NCBI GenBank assembly: GCA_023251455.1
Contig: JAHEYT010000039.1
Location: 1-64,000, forward strand
Direction: 5' to 3'
DNA from: Bacteroidota bacterium
GTDB taxonomy: Bacteria > Bacteroidota > Bacteroidia > Bacteroidales > Prolixibacteraceae
DNA length: 64,000 nucleotides
The position numbers and the translations under genes are program-made. Every line of letters begins with the position of its first letter. Position 1 is the first letter of the stretch. This document shows positions 1 to 8,615 of the stretch, piece by piece. A model generated the notes under the pieces. The model was not told where the DNA came from. It did no database searches and worked only from the letters and a program-made list of their open reading frames with translations.

Positions 1-10
1 TATAAATCAC

Positions 11-90
11 TCACCCCATGTCCTCCAGCGGACATTTCCCCCTCTCTTCAAGAAGAGAGGGGCAGAGCATCGCAGATGCGACGGGGTGAG
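11..90. repeat. Intergenic palindromic element with nested hairpins
   Basis: The outer arms CTCACCCC (11-18) and GGGGTGAG (83-90) are inverted. Inside them lies a second hairpin, CCTCTCTT-CAAG-AAGAGAGG, near 41-60. It codes for nothing visible and precedes the first gene. It resembles the dispersed palindromic spacers common in Bacteroidota chromosomes; a mobile or terminator role is inference. Confidence 0.55.
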
Positions 91-210
91 TCCAGTTTAT
101 AGGTCAATGAAAAATGCGACATTATTTCATTTTCATTATTTAAACAAATTCAACATGTCTTTTCCCAAATAACAGACCTGTCAGTAACCATTCGAAAATC
201 TTAGCACATC

Positions 211-906
211 ATGATTCATGAAATCTCCTATTCGCTTGGCGAACTTACTTTAGATATTGAGTATTTAAAGTCCATGCTTGGGTTTCCCGATGGCGATCTG
301 CCTGAACCGTTTGGTGAGTATGTTACGCAAGCCATTCAGGAAGCAGAATCGCTGTGCAATATCCGTGGTGCTTTTCGCTTTTCAGGAAACAGTGATTTTT
401 CAGCAAATAATGGTCATCTTTTGGTTGAAGGACTTGAATTTGGTATTGGTAAAACCGTAGCTAAAGAATTACGAAATGCCACTTCAATAGTCTTCTTTAT
501 TTGTACTGCCGGCAAAGGAATCAGTCGTCGTTCGCAGGATTTATTGTCGGGCGATGAACCGGTATTAGGCTACGTATTTGATTTGTTGGGCTCAATGATT
601 GTGGAAGCTGCTACTGATCTGTTGCAGACGGAAATTAAACGAATGGCACTTTCTGAAGGTATGCAGATCACCAACCGGTACAGCCCGGGTTATTGCAATT
701 GGAGTGTGGCCGATCAGCATAAATTGTTTTCATTTTTTTCGGAGAATTGCTGCGGAATAAGACTTACCGATTCGGCACTGATGCATCCGATCAAATCGGT
801 CAGCGGAATTATTGGAATGGGCGTAGGCGTAAAATTCAGAGATTATACTTGCGATTTATGTAGTCAGGTCGATTGTTTTCACCGAAGTCACCGCAGAATA
901 TTTTAG
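211..906 (+). CDS. Stand-alone cobalamin-dependent methionine synthase activation domain protein
   Basis: 231 aa, soluble. It matches the MetH reactivation (AdoMet-binding) domain: the RxSPGY signature lies at residues 156-161 (R156, P159, G160, Y161), followed by NWSVADQ and by a TDSALMHPIKSVSG segment near 190-203. In full-length MetH this domain binds S-adenosylmethionine and remethylates cob(II)alamin after oxidative inactivation. Here it is a separate protein, so it probably serves a methionine synthase encoded elsewhere or just left of the window (inference). The C-terminus carries Cys214, Cys217 and Cys222, a spacing that could bind a metal. The ATG at 211 is the first start in frame. 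An alternative is a corrinoid-protein reactivator of another methyltransferase. Confidence 0.85.
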   Translation: MIHEISYSLGELTLDIEYLKSMLGFPDGDLPEPFGEYVTQAIQEAESLCNIRGAFRFSGNSDFSANNGHLLVEGLEFGIGKTVAKELRNATSIVFFICTAGKGISRRSQDLLSGDEPVLGYVFDLLGSMIVEAATDLLQTEIKRMALSEGMQITNRYSPGYCNWSVADQHKLFSFFSENCCGIRLTDSALMHPIKSVSGIIGMGVGVKFRDYTCDLCSQVDCFHRSHRRIF

Positions 907-929
907 AAATTGTTTTAGTGACTGTTTAA

Positions 930-1330
930 ATTTTATTCTTTCGTTCCGTTAGGAACAAAATGTTGGTAGAAAAAGGTGTGATTCTAAATGATCTTTTGTC
1001 CCGTACGGGACAAAATCAGCAGGTAATTGGCAATTTTCTACCCATATAAGTAATGAGAACTTAAATGTCGTATCCGAAAAATCTATCGCCGCGATGCGGC
1101 TATAAGAATAGAGGTAATCTTTAATTCTACCATACTATCGGTGCGACGCACCTTAACCCTTTTTGAAAACCGCGGAGCGGTAAAAGTATGGTAGTAAAGT
1201 TTTTAAAAAGGGATACATAAAGCCGCAGAGCGGTGACACTATGTGTTGTGAACTTAGGGACAATACAAAACTCAAAATACGACATTCTTTCATTCCTGTT
1301 ACTTATTTTCCCTCCGGGAAATTTAAACAG
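930..1330. repeat. Spacer packed with GC-rich palindromes (907-1424 gap)
   Basis: No convincing gene is seen between 907 and 1424. The spacer holds a perfect palindrome, TTTTGTCCCGTACGGGACAA and on to 1015 (994-1015), a GGAACAAAATGTTGGTAGAA segment near 951, a GGTGCG-A-CGCACC hairpin at about 1140-1152, the related words ACCGCGGAGCGGT and GCCGCAGAGCGGT (near 1169 and 1222), and an inverted pair CTACCATACT (1128-1137) / AGTATGGTAG (1185-1194). These resemble short interspersed palindromic repeats of Bacteroidota. Confidence 0.6.
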
Positions 1331-1370
1331 TCTTTTAGTATTTTATTTTGAAATTACTATGATTCGTGGT

Positions 1371-1403
1371 TTTGCTGATTATTTTCTAAAATTCTATCTT
1401 TAG
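1371..1403 (+). promoter_or_regulatory. Bacteroidota-type promoter for the GH105 gene
   Basis: TTTG at 1371-1374, a 20-base spacer, then TATCTTTAG at 1395-1403. This fits the Bacteroidota sigma factor consensus TTTG-N19/20-TAnnTTTG with one change in the -7 box. It lies about 20 bases before the start codon at 1425. Confidence 0.5.
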
Positions 1404-1424
1404 GCAACTAAAAACCTATAAACC

Positions 1425-2552
1425 ATGAAGAAATCACTTTTACTTGTTTTGTTGTTGTTCGTCGTTTTTGGCCTGAATGCAAAGACGAAAGAATACGATC
1501 TGAAGCATTGGCCCGAAGGAAAATCGCCTGTTGAAATTGGCACCCGAATAGCTGATAAATTTCTAAAAACGGCTCATTCTCGTTATGGAAATACACATCC
1601 GGAAACGCCTCCGACCCAAATTACTTATCCTGATGTGTGTACCTGGCTGGGTGGAATGTGGTTTGCGGAAGTAACCAAAAATGATGCTCTTTTCAATCGT
1701 TTCGAAAATCGTTTTACTCCACTGTTTGATGCTGAAAAAAATCTTCAGCCTAAACCCAATCATGTCGATAACAATGTGTTTGGATCGGTTCCGCTTGAAT
1801 TATACCTAAAAACCAGGCAACAAAAATATCTCGATTTGGGGTTGAAATATGCCGATACGCAATGGACAACTCCGGAAGATATAACCAATGAGCAAAAGGA
1901 CTTTGCGTCGCAGGGTTATTCATGGCAAACGCGAATTTGGATCGACGACATGTTCATGATTACAGCTGTTCAGGCGCAGGCTTACCGGGCAACCGGCGAC
2001 AGAAAATACATTGATCGCGCGGCCAAAGAAATGGTACTTTACCTCGATAAAATTCAGTTGGAGAACGGATTATTTTACCACTCGCCTGATGCACATTTTA
2101 GCTGGGGACGTGGTAATGGCTGGATGGCTGTTGGTATGGCCGAAATCCTTCGCATATTACCCAAAGACAATCCAAACCGTGCCCGCATCATGGAAGGCTA
2201 CCATAAAATGATGGCTGCTTTATTAAAATATCAGGAAAAAGATGGCATGTGGCGGCAAATTATTGACGATCCCGAAGCATGGAAAGAAACTTCAGGAACA
2301 GCCATGTTCACCTACGCTATGATTACTGGTGTGAAAAATGGCTGGCTCGATTCCAAAACATACGGAGCAGCAGCTCGCAAAGGCTGGCTGGCATTAATCA
2401 CTTACATTAATCAGAACGATGAACTGACTGAGGTTTGTGAAGGAACCAACATTAAAAACGACCGCAAACATTATATGCAGCGCAAACGCATTGTTGGCGA
2501 CCTGCATGGACAAGCACCTTTGTTGTGGTGCGCTACCGCATTGTTGAGGTAA
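1425..2552 (+). CDS. Secreted GH105 unsaturated rhamnogalacturonyl (glycuronyl) hydrolase
   Basis: 375 aa with an N-terminal signal peptide (about residues 1-20, MKKSLLLVLLLFVVFGLNAK). The body is an (alpha/alpha)6-barrel of the GH88/GH105 type: a WIDDMFM segment carries the likely catalytic Asp, and a WGRGNGW motif and an ETSGTAMF motif follow in family order. GH105 enzymes remove the 4,5-unsaturated uronic acid from oligosaccharides released by polysaccharide lyases acting on pectin or related polymers, by hydration of the double bond. The protein probably acts in the periplasm. It stands alone, between a palindrome-rich spacer and tRNA-Pro, but fits with the CE15, rhaB and GH51 genes elsewhere in the window. 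GH88 is the main alternative family. Confidence 0.88.
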   Translation: MKKSLLLVLLLFVVFGLNAKTKEYDLKHWPEGKSPVEIGTRIADKFLKTAHSRYGNTHPETPPTQITYPDVCTWLGGMWFAEVTKNDALFNRFENRFTPLFDAEKNLQPKPNHVDNNVFGSVPLELYLKTRQQKYLDLGLKYADTQWTTPEDITNEQKDFASQGYSWQTRIWIDDMFMITAVQAQAYRATGDRKYIDRAAKEMVLYLDKIQLENGLFYHSPDAHFSWGRGNGWMAVGMAEILRILPKDNPNRARIMEGYHKMMAALLKYQEKDGMWRQIIDDPEAWKETSGTAMFTYAMITGVKNGWLDSKTYGAAARKGWLALITYINQNDELTEVCEGTNIKNDRKHYMQRKRIVGDLHGQAPLLWCATALLR

Positions 2553-2615
2553 TTCGATGTGATTTTAGCGGAAATAAGCACTGAATAGATTAAAAAAGAG
2601 TCAGAATATAAATTA

Positions 2616-2652
2616 AAAGCCTTTCAAATTCAGCTATTTGAGAGGCTTTTTT
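2616..2652 (+). terminator. Intrinsic terminator, probably bidirectional
   Basis: AAAGCCTTTCAAA (2616-2628) pairs with TTTGAGAGGCTTT (2637-2649), with one G-T pair, followed by Ts. On the minus strand the same stem is followed by a T-rich stretch and would end the tRNA-Pro transcript. Confidence 0.75.
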
Positions 2653-2664
2653 CGTTCCATGTTG

Positions 2665-2738
2665 TCGGGGTGACCGGATTTGAACCGACGACCTCGTCGT
2701 CCCGAACGACGCGCGCTACCAAGCTGCGCTACACCCCG
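2665..2738 (-). tRNA. tRNA-Pro (anticodon CGG)
   Basis: Read on the minus strand, the 7-bp acceptor stem CGGGGTG/CACCCCG encloses a GCGC/GCGC D stem, an anticodon stem CGTCG/CGACG with loop TTCGGGA (anticodon CGG, codon CCG), and a T arm with the TTCAAAT loop. The discriminator is A. CCA is not encoded: the next bases are CAA, so it must be added after transcription. It is a single gene with no tRNA neighbours. Confidence 0.95.
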
Positions 2739-2739
2739 T

Positions 2740-3230
2740 AAAATTGTGAATCATTGAGATTGGTTTAGCCCTATGCTCAAATTTTCATTTCAAATCTATG
2801 ATTTTCTCCGCAAAATCAGATCGATTATTCCACGAAAATTCAATTGATAAATTGAAATTTCTTTCGATAAAAGTTCTTACACAATGTTGTATAAATGAAG
2901 AAACCGTTTCAAGCATTTGCTAGAAACGGCTCTTCTAATCCACACAATCAATCCACACTAAAAAAACCAATCACCACTAATTTGTGTTGAATAATTTATT
3001 CTCAATTAACCTAAAATCACGAATTAACCAAAATACATTAATCAACCTCTTAATAAGCCATTTGCCTTCAAATTCAATCAATTTGTCGTTTGAATTCTAT
3101 TTTTATAAACGAAATTCACTAAAAAAAGTTCTGAATTTTATCAACTTGTTTCGAGATCAAATCTTAAATATTGTAAATGGATATTTTCAGTAATCTATCT
3201 GACTTTTTGATATGGAGAAAGAATCAAAAG
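2740..3230. other. AT-rich spacer without a supported gene
   Basis: An imperfect hairpin, GAAGAAACCGTTTC (2897-2910) with GAAACGGCTCTTC (2923-2935), is visible. The only longer open frame (69 codons from 2984) is rich in Asn, Leu, Ile and Phe in the manner of random AT-rich DNA, has no ribosome site and matches nothing I recognise. Confidence 0.5.
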
Positions 3231-3262
3231 CAAAAAAAATCCGACGCCAAATTGGGTCGGAT
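3231..3262 (-). terminator. Intrinsic terminator of the arg/pro operon
   Basis: On the minus strand the stem ATCCGAC/GTCGGAT (3239-3245 with 3256-3262) is followed by eight Ts (3239 down to 3231). It stands about 25 bases after the argB stop codon and marks the end of the ten-gene operon. Confidence 0.85.
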
Positions 3263-3288
3263 TCTTGAAATTTATTTTATATTTTTTT

Positions 3289-4068
3289 TCAATCTTCTTT
3301 CAGGCTTAATCGGGTTCCGCGGGCCATTGAAATTTGCGTGGGATTGGTAATTAGTACCTGACTTACTCCATTTCTCATGGCATTAAATCCGTTGTCGAGT
3401 TTCGGGATCATTCCTTCATTGATTACACCTTCTTCCTGAAGCAGTTTAAAACGATCAAAACTTAATTCTGAAATCACCGAATTTTCATCGTCAGCGTTTA
3501 GCAATACACCCTTTTTTTCGAAACAATAAAAGAGATTGACCGTGAAATAATTCGACAATTCGATGGCCAGATCAGCCGCAATTGTATCAGCATTTGTATT
3601 TAGCAGTTGTCCGTGACAGTCGTGTGTGATGGGTGCCATAACCGGAACAACCTCTTCATTCAGGAGCAACCTTAATTCAGAAGTATTTACGCCTAAAATA
3701 TCACCTACAAAGCCGTAATCAATATCCTTAACCGGACGTTTCCTTGCTCTGATAACATTTAAATCTGCTCCGGTAAGTCCAATGGAATTGCATCCTCTGG
3801 CTTGTAGTCCTGCTACAATATTTTTATTTACCAGTCCGGCATAAACCATTGTTACTACTTCCAGGGTAGCTTCATCAGTAATGCGGCGGCCTTCAACCAT
3901 CTGTGTTTCAATTCCTAATTTTTCAGCCAGAGTAGTTGCCAGTCTTCCACCACCATGAACTAAAATTCGTTTACCTCTAATTTGAGCAAACTGGTTCAGT
4001 AATAAATCGAGTGATTCTTTTTCTTCAACAACTTTTCCGCCAACTTTTACAATGGTTAATCTTTCCAT
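3289..4068 (-). CDS. argB: N-acylglutamate kinase ArgB
   Basis: 259 aa, amino-acid kinase fold. Visible are the N-terminal KVGGK (residues 8-12), the HGGGR loop at 38-42, EGRRITDEATLEVV (about 59-72), a GLTGAD segment, and a C-terminal INEGMIPKLDNG that closes the active site. It phosphorylates the gamma-carboxyl of N-acylglutamate in the second step of arginine synthesis. Because the transcarbamylase upstream is of the succinyl type, the natural acyl group is probably succinyl rather than acetyl (inference; the sequence of ArgB alone does not prove it). It is the last gene of the minus-strand operon, 89 bases after argF' across a word-type repeat, and is followed by a strong terminator. Confidence 0.92.
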   Translation of the reverse strand: MERLTIVKVGGKVVEEKESLDLLLNQFAQIRGKRILVHGGGRLATTLAEKLGIETQMVEGRRITDEATLEVVTMVYAGLVNKNIVAGLQARGCNSIGLTGADLNVIRARKRPVKDIDYGFVGDILGVNTSELRLLLNEEVVPVMAPITHDCHGQLLNTNADTIAADLAIELSNYFTVNLFYCFEKKGVLLNADDENSVISELSFDRFKLLQEEGVINEGMIPKLDNGFNAMRNGVSQVLITNPTQISMARGTRLSLKED

Positions 4069-4079
4069 AAATTTCTTTT

Positions 4080-4155
4080 AAGTTCGAAGTGTCTAAAGTG
4101 CCTGGAGTTCGAAGTTAAAACTTTAGGCACTCCGAATTCCAGGCACTCCGAACTT
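4080..4155. repeat. Inverted 'word' repeat between argF' and argB
   Basis: The spacer is built from variants of AAGTTCGAAGTGTCTAAAG and GTGCCTGGAGTTCG (4080-4116), followed by an inverted set reading ACTTTAGGCACTCCGAATTC and CAGGCACTCCGAACTT (4117-4155). It can fold into an imperfect hairpin of about 35 bp and fills nearly the whole junction. Confidence 0.75.
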
Positions 4156-4157
4156 TT

Positions 4158-5108
4158 CTATTTTATTTCGTCTAAAATCATTTTCAATACAGCCTGTGCC
4201 GAAAACAATCGGTTTTCAGCTTCCTGAATGACAATCGAATTCGGACCATCAATTACTTCGTCGGTCACAATCATGTTACGACGGACTGGCAAACAATGCA
4301 TGAATTTGGCATCGTTTGTAACTGCCATTTGGCGTTCCGAAACGGTCCACGAACGGTCTTTCGATAGGATTTGTCCATAATCGGTATAAGAAGCCCAGTT
4401 TTTTGCATAGATAAAATCAGCGCCTTCAAAAGCTTTCATCTGGTCGTATTCCGGTTTCAGGTCACCCATAAATTCAGGTGCCAACTCGTACCCTTCAGGA
4501 TGTGTTACCACTAATTCGTAGTCAGTCTGGCGCATCCATTCCACGAACGAGTTTGGAACTGCCTGTGGTAATGCTCGTGGATGTGGTGCCCAGCTTAAAA
4601 CCACTTTCGGGCGTGGTTTGGTCTTGAATTCTTCAATAGTCAACTGGTCGGCAAACGATTGTAGCGGATGGCGGGTGGCAGCTTCCATGCTTATAACCGG
4701 AACTCCCGAATAATCAACAAATTGCTGAATGATTTTTTCTTCGTAATCGTCGGCGCGGTTTTCGAATTTGGCAAATGAACGAACTCCAATAATATCGCAA
4801 TAACGACCAATTACAGGAACAGCTTCACGGATGTGTTCAGGTTTATCTCCATCCATAATTACACCCAGTTCGGTTTCCAGTTTCCAGCCACCTTCGTTGA
4901 TGTCGAAAACAATCACGTTCATTCCCAGATTTAATCCGGCTTTCTGAGTGCTTAGGCGGGTACGAAGGCTTGAGTTGAAGAAAACGAGTAAAAGCGTTTT
5001 GTTTTTACCCAGTTCCTGGTATTTATAAGGTGATTTTTTAAGTTCGAATGCAAGTTTTAAAGCTTCGTCCAGATTTTTGAGATCATGGACTGATGTGAAA
5101 TGTCTCAT
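4158..5108 (-). CDS. argF': N-succinylornithine carbamoyltransferase ArgF'
   Basis: 316 aa. It carries the carbamoyl-phosphate loop as SSLRTRLST (46-54) instead of the STRTR of ornithine transcarbamylases, a FMHCLPVRRN segment near the C-terminus and MDGDKPEH at 85-92. Pro90 falls at the position known in Bacteroides fragilis SOTCase to select N-succinylornithine; acetylornithine carbamoyltransferases have Glu there. The whole sequence is closely similar to the B. fragilis enzyme as I recall it. It transfers the carbamoyl group (made by CarAB, encoded divergently) to N-succinylornithine. It lies between proA and argB in the same operon. I am confident of the family and fairly confident of the substrate. 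Confidence 0.93.
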   Translation of the reverse strand: MRHFTSVHDLKNLDEALKLAFELKKSPYKYQELGKNKTLLLVFFNSSLRTRLSTQKAGLNLGMNVIVFDINEGGWKLETELGVIMDGDKPEHIREAVPVIGRYCDIIGVRSFAKFENRADDYEEKIIQQFVDYSGVPVISMEAATRHPLQSFADQLTIEEFKTKPRPKVVLSWAPHPRALPQAVPNSFVEWMRQTDYELVVTHPEGYELAPEFMGDLKPEYDQMKAFEGADFIYAKNWASYTDYGQILSKDRSWTVSERQMAVTNDAKFMHCLPVRRNMIVTDEVIDGPNSIVIQEAENRLFSAQAVLKMILDEIK

Positions 5109-5189
5109 TGTATGTTGATTTTTATCTTAATTTACTGCCCTTCAGTGCGTTGTTTTAAAATGATTTGTGGCATAAAGATATAGCTATTT

Positions 5190-5222
5190 TTTACTTTTGC
5201 CTTTCACTTTTGCGCCTTTTAC
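5190..5222. repeat. Tandem CTTTTGCCTTT word repeat after proA
   Basis: Variants of ACTTTTGCCTTTC / ACTTTTGCGCCTTTTAC follow one another directly behind the proA stop codon, in the proA-argF' junction. It is a direct rather than an inverted arrangement. Confidence 0.6.
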
Positions 5223-5226
5223 TCGA

Positions 5227-6477
5227 TTATTTCGGTCTGATTTGTCCATCACCATTAACAATCCATTTGTAGCTGGTAAGCTCTTCGAGTGCCATTGGTC
5301 CGCGGGCATGAAGTTTTTGGGTGGAGATGCCGATTTCGGCACCCAAACCAAATTGAGCGCCATCAGTGAAAGCGGTAGAAACGTTGCAGTAAACTGCTGC
5401 GGCATCAACCGATTTACGGAATATTTCAAGTGCATCCTGGTTTTCAGAAACAATCGCTTCCGAATGTTTTGAGCTATAGGTTGCAATGTGATCCAACGCT
5501 TCATCCAGATCAGCAACTGTTTTTACAGCCATTTTATACGATAGAAATTCGGTTCCGAAAGATTCCTCTGTAGCATGTTCGAGCAGGTCTGATGGATATT
5601 TGCCATCAAGTACCTGATATGCTTTTTCATCAGCATAAATAACAACCTGACTTTGAGGAAGAAGTTCGGTGAGTGTTGGTAAATCATTCAGTCGGTTTTC
5701 GTGAACGATCAAACAATCGAGCGCATTGCAAACACTCGGACGTCGTGTTTTTGCATTATACACAATATCTTTCCCCTTGGAAACATCACCAAATTCATCG
5801 AAATATGTGTGGCAAATTCCGGCGCCAGTTTCAATTACAGGAATCGATGAGTTTTCGCGAACGAAATTGATCAGGCTTTGCGATCCACGGGGAATAATCA
5901 GGTCTACCAAACCATGGGCATGCAGTAATTCGGTTGTAGCTTCCCGATCAACTGGCAAAAGCGAAAGAATATTTTCGTCCAGTTCATGTTTCCGCAGCAC
6001 ATCCTGAATAACTTTTACAATGGCCACATTCGAGTCGTTGGCATCGCTTCCACCCTTTAAAACGCAGGCATTCCCAGACTTCAGGCACAATGAAAACACA
6101 TCGAAAGTAACATTAGGGCGTGCTTCGTAAATGATACCAATTACACCGAATGGAACGGTTATCTTTTTTATTTGTAGACCATTTGGGCGGCTCATCTCGC
6201 TCAAAATACGACCAAGAGGTGAGGGGAGTGAAGCCACATTTTGAATGTCGGTAGCAATACCTTTTATACGATCAGCTGTTAGCATTAATCGGTCATATTT
6301 CGGATCGGTTGGATCCATTCGACTCAGATCTTTTGCATTTTCCTGCAGGATAAACGCAGTATTTTCGATTGCAGCTTCAGCTACATCCAATAATACTTGA
6401 TTTATTTTCTCCACTGAAACCAGATTCAGTTTTCGGCTGGCCTTCAAAACCAGTGTAAGTTGTTCTTTTACTGTCAT
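5227..6477 (-). CDS. proA: Gamma-glutamyl phosphate reductase ProA
   Basis: 416 aa, ALDH-superfamily. The family signatures are present: [19 protein letters not shown] (108-126), [15 protein letters not shown] (132-146), [10 protein letters not shown] (194-203) and the catalytic Cys250 in [10 protein letters not shown]. It reduces gamma-glutamyl phosphate made by ProB to glutamate semialdehyde with NADPH, the second step of proline synthesis, in the cytoplasm. It follows proB after a 219-base spacer that contains a GC-rich hairpin and precedes argF'. The length is typical of the family, and the ATG at 6477 fits the usual N-terminus. Confidence 0.95.
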   Translation of the reverse strand: MTVKEQLTLVLKASRKLNLVSVEKINQVLLDVAEAAIENTAFILQENAKDLSRMDPTDPKYDRLMLTADRIKGIATDIQNVASLPSPLGRILSEMSRPNGLQIKKITVPFGVIGIIYEARPNVTFDVFSLCLKSGNACVLKGGSDANDSNVAIVKVIQDVLRKHELDENILSLLPVDREATTELLHAHGLVDLIIPRGSQSLINFVRENSSIPVIETGAGICHTYFDEFGDVSKGKDIVYNAKTRRPSVCNALDCLIVHENRLNDLPTLTELLPQSQVVIYADEKAYQVLDGKYPSDLLEHATEESFGTEFLSYKMAVKTVADLDEALDHIATYSSKHSEAIVSENQDALEIFRKSVDAAAVYCNVSTAFTDGAQFGLGAEIGISTQKLHARGPMALEELTSYKWIVNGDGQIRPK

Positions 6478-6576
6478 CTTTAGTTTTTAGTATATGACTT
6501 TTCCGGTCTAATTTTCTTCGCTAATTCCTCAATTCGTCCTTTATGGCTTCTAATACTAAAAATAAATAAACAAAAG

Positions 6577-6601
6577 CCCCCTTCCAGGGGGCGGAAGGGG
6601 G
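6577..6601. repeat. GC-rich palindrome in the proB-proA spacer
   Basis: CCCCCTTCC (6577-6585) pairs perfectly with GGAAGGGGG (6593-6601) around a 7-base loop. It lies inside the operon without a following T-tract, so it is more likely a dispersed palindromic repeat or an mRNA stability element than a terminator. Confidence 0.6.
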
Positions 6602-6696
6602 AATATAACTCAGGAATCTGTTGCCACTAGGAGGCAATAAAAAAGGGGGTCTATGAAAAGGGTATCAGTACACAAATCCCGAGTTAATATTTAAAA

Positions 6697-7791
6697 TTAT
6701 TCCATTAAGTACAAATAATCGTAATGAATTACTTCTTTTTTGTTTTTATTTCCTTTATATTTTTCAGCTTTCTCAGAGCTGTATTCTGCTTTGCCAATGC
6801 CAATTAATAGTCCGGATTCATCTTTTATTTTCACCAAATCGCCTTTTTCAAAAGAGCCTTCTATGTCAATTACTCCAACAGGTAAAAGACTTTTAGCCTG
6901 ATTCGATAACAACGCTTCTTTTGCGCCACCATTTACAACTAATACCCCTTTTGCAAAGCTTTCAGAATAAGAAATCCATTTTTTGAAATTGGACGATTTC
7001 TTGTTTTCTGAAATAAAGGTCGTATGAACAATGTCATCTGCCTGATTCATAATGCGGAGTAGTGTATTTTCTTCCATTCCGTTGGCAATATGAACATTGA
7101 TTCCACCTTTGGCTACTTTACGTGCAATATGATATTTTGTTAGCATTCCTCCTCGTCCAAAACTCGATTTGCTGGTCGAAATTGCTTCGTTCAACGGTTT
7201 GCTTTTAGAGGTGATTTCACGAATCACTTTCGATTCGGGTAATTCGGGTGAACCATCGTAAATTCCGGCAATGTTGCTCAAAATGATCAAAGCTTCCGAG
7301 TCTTCCATAGAGGCTATCAAACCTGAAAGTTCATCGTTATCGGTAAACATCAGTTCTGTAACTGAAATGGTATCATTTTCATTCACAATCGGAATGACTT
7401 TGTTTTCGATCAGTGTCGAAATGCAGTTTTTCATGTTCAGGTAATGCACCCGGTCACTGAAATTTTCTTTGGTTGTGAGTACTTGAGCACACGAAATTCC
7501 ATATTTCCGGAAAGCTTCGGCATATTTGTTAATGAGTATTACCTGACCAACTGCCGACCATAACTGGCGGGCAGAAACAGTATCCAGCTTTCTTCCATTA
7601 CCAATTTCGCCACGTCCTGCTGCAACTGCTCCGGAAGATACCAGAACAATTTCAACACCTTTTTGGCGCAGATTGGCTATTTGATCGACCAAATGTGAAA
7701 TATTGGCGTCATTCAACGTACCATCAGACTTGGTTAGAACGTTACTGCCAACTTTGACAGTTATTTTTTTATATCGCAATTGTGTTTTCAA
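6697..7791 (-). CDS. proB: Glutamate 5-kinase ProB with PUA domain
   Basis: 364 aa. The amino-acid kinase domain begins with KKITVKVGSNVLT and contains VSSGAVAAGR, IVNENDTISV and the FGRGGMLTK segment. A C-terminal PUA domain (about 275-355) holds FAKGVLVVNGGAKEAL and a LLPVGVIDIEGSFEKGDLV stretch, as in long-form ProB enzymes. It makes gamma-glutamyl phosphate, the first and normally proline-inhibited step of proline synthesis. The gene starts 18 bases after proC ends. ProB and ArgB are paralogous kinases acting on glutamate and acylglutamate within the same operon. Confidence 0.94.
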   Translation of the reverse strand: MKTQLRYKKITVKVGSNVLTKSDGTLNDANISHLVDQIANLRQKGVEIVLVSSGAVAAGRGEIGNGRKLDTVSARQLWSAVGQVILINKYAEAFRKYGISCAQVLTTKENFSDRVHYLNMKNCISTLIENKVIPIVNENDTISVTELMFTDNDELSGLIASMEDSEALIILSNIAGIYDGSPELPESKVIREITSKSKPLNEAISTSKSSFGRGGMLTKYHIARKVAKGGINVHIANGMEENTLLRIMNQADDIVHTTFISENKKSSNFKKWISYSESFAKGVLVVNGGAKEALLSNQAKSLLPVGVIDIEGSFEKGDLVKIKDESGLLIGIGKAEYSSEKAEKYKGNKNKKEVIHYDYLYLME

Positions 7792-7809
7792 AACAGTATC
7801 TTCCCTTTT

Positions 7810-8601
7810 TCAACATTTATTGAAAGAGGCGATCAGTCCTTGAATCAACGAAGAACTAAAACCTTGATGCTCCATTTCATTCAATCCGGTAATGGTGATT
7901 CCACGTGGAGTGGTTACTTTATCAATTTCCTGTTCTGGGTGCCTTCCTGATTCAAGAATCAACTGAGCAGCTCCTTTCACTGTCTGTGCAGTAATGAATT
8001 GGGCCATTTCGGCGCTAAATCCCATCTCAATTCCACCTTGCATAGCTGCTCTCATGTATCTTAATGCAAAAGCGATTCCGCATGAGCCAAGTACTGTTGC
8101 TGCCGCCATTAAATCTTCAGGAATAATGGATGCTTTACCTAACTGATCGAAAATATGCACTACCAGATTACAGGTTTCTTCCGATTTAACGTTCGTCGAA
8201 ATCAATGTCATCGATTCCTGAATGGCAATTGCCGTGTTTGGCATTATCCGGAATGTTTGCACTCCGGAACTACTCACAGCTTCTTCAAGCTTTGGAAGAC
8301 CCAGGCCTGCAACAGCAGAAATAAGAATTTGATTTGATTTTAAAACAGGTTTGATCTCCGCGAGGATTTCATTCGCCTGATATGGTTTTATGGCCAGAAT
8401 AATAATATTGGCAGTTTTAACAGCGTCAACATTGCTGTCAGTAACTGTTGCTCCTTGTTCCTGAAATTTTTTCAATACACTGGTATAACGGTCGGAAACA
8501 GTTAAGTCAGAAGGCTGAATTTGCTTTGATTTAATCAAACCAAAAGCAACCGCGCCTCCGAGATTTCCTCCGCCAATAATCGTTATTTTCTGGTCAATCA
8601 T
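7810..8601 (-). CDS. proC: Pyrroline-5-carboxylate reductase ProC
   Basis: 263 aa. The N-terminal Rossmann motif is IIGGGNLGG (8-16). Further family marks are IILAIKPY, SAVAGL, FRIMPNTAIAIQES and the C-terminal TVKGAAQLIL and DKVTTPRGITITGL helices that build the dimer. It reduces 1-pyrroline-5-carboxylate to proline with NAD(P)H. It lies 14 bases downstream of argD and 18 bases upstream of proB, so the three steps of proline synthesis form a block inside the arginine operon. Confidence 0.95.
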   Translation of the reverse strand: MIDQKITIIGGGNLGGAVAFGLIKSKQIQPSDLTVSDRYTSVLKKFQEQGATVTDSNVDAVKTANIIILAIKPYQANEILAEIKPVLKSNQILISAVAGLGLPKLEEAVSSSGVQTFRIMPNTAIAIQESMTLISTNVKSEETCNLVVHIFDQLGKASIIPEDLMAAATVLGSCGIAFALRYMRAAMQGGIEMGFSAEMAQFITAQTVKGAAQLILESGRHPEQEIDKVTTPRGITITGLNEMEHQGFSSSLIQGLIASFNKC

Positions 8602-8615
8602 CTTTTAAAAGTTAG

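Noticed and set aside
2984..3193. 69-codon open frame in the spacer after tRNA-Pro
   Set aside because: Its composition is that of AT-rich random sequence (Asn, Leu, Ile, Phe), with no ribosome site, no recognisable domain and no neighbour that would share a transcript.
5184..5516. 110-codon minus-strand frame overlapping the end of proA
   Set aside because: It is a frame-shifted shadow of proA, and its last codons read the tandem CTTTTGCC repeat.
6577..6601. Terminator between proB and proA
   Set aside because: The stem is strong but no T-run follows on the minus strand, and the genes on either side belong to one pathway; I list it as a palindromic repeat.
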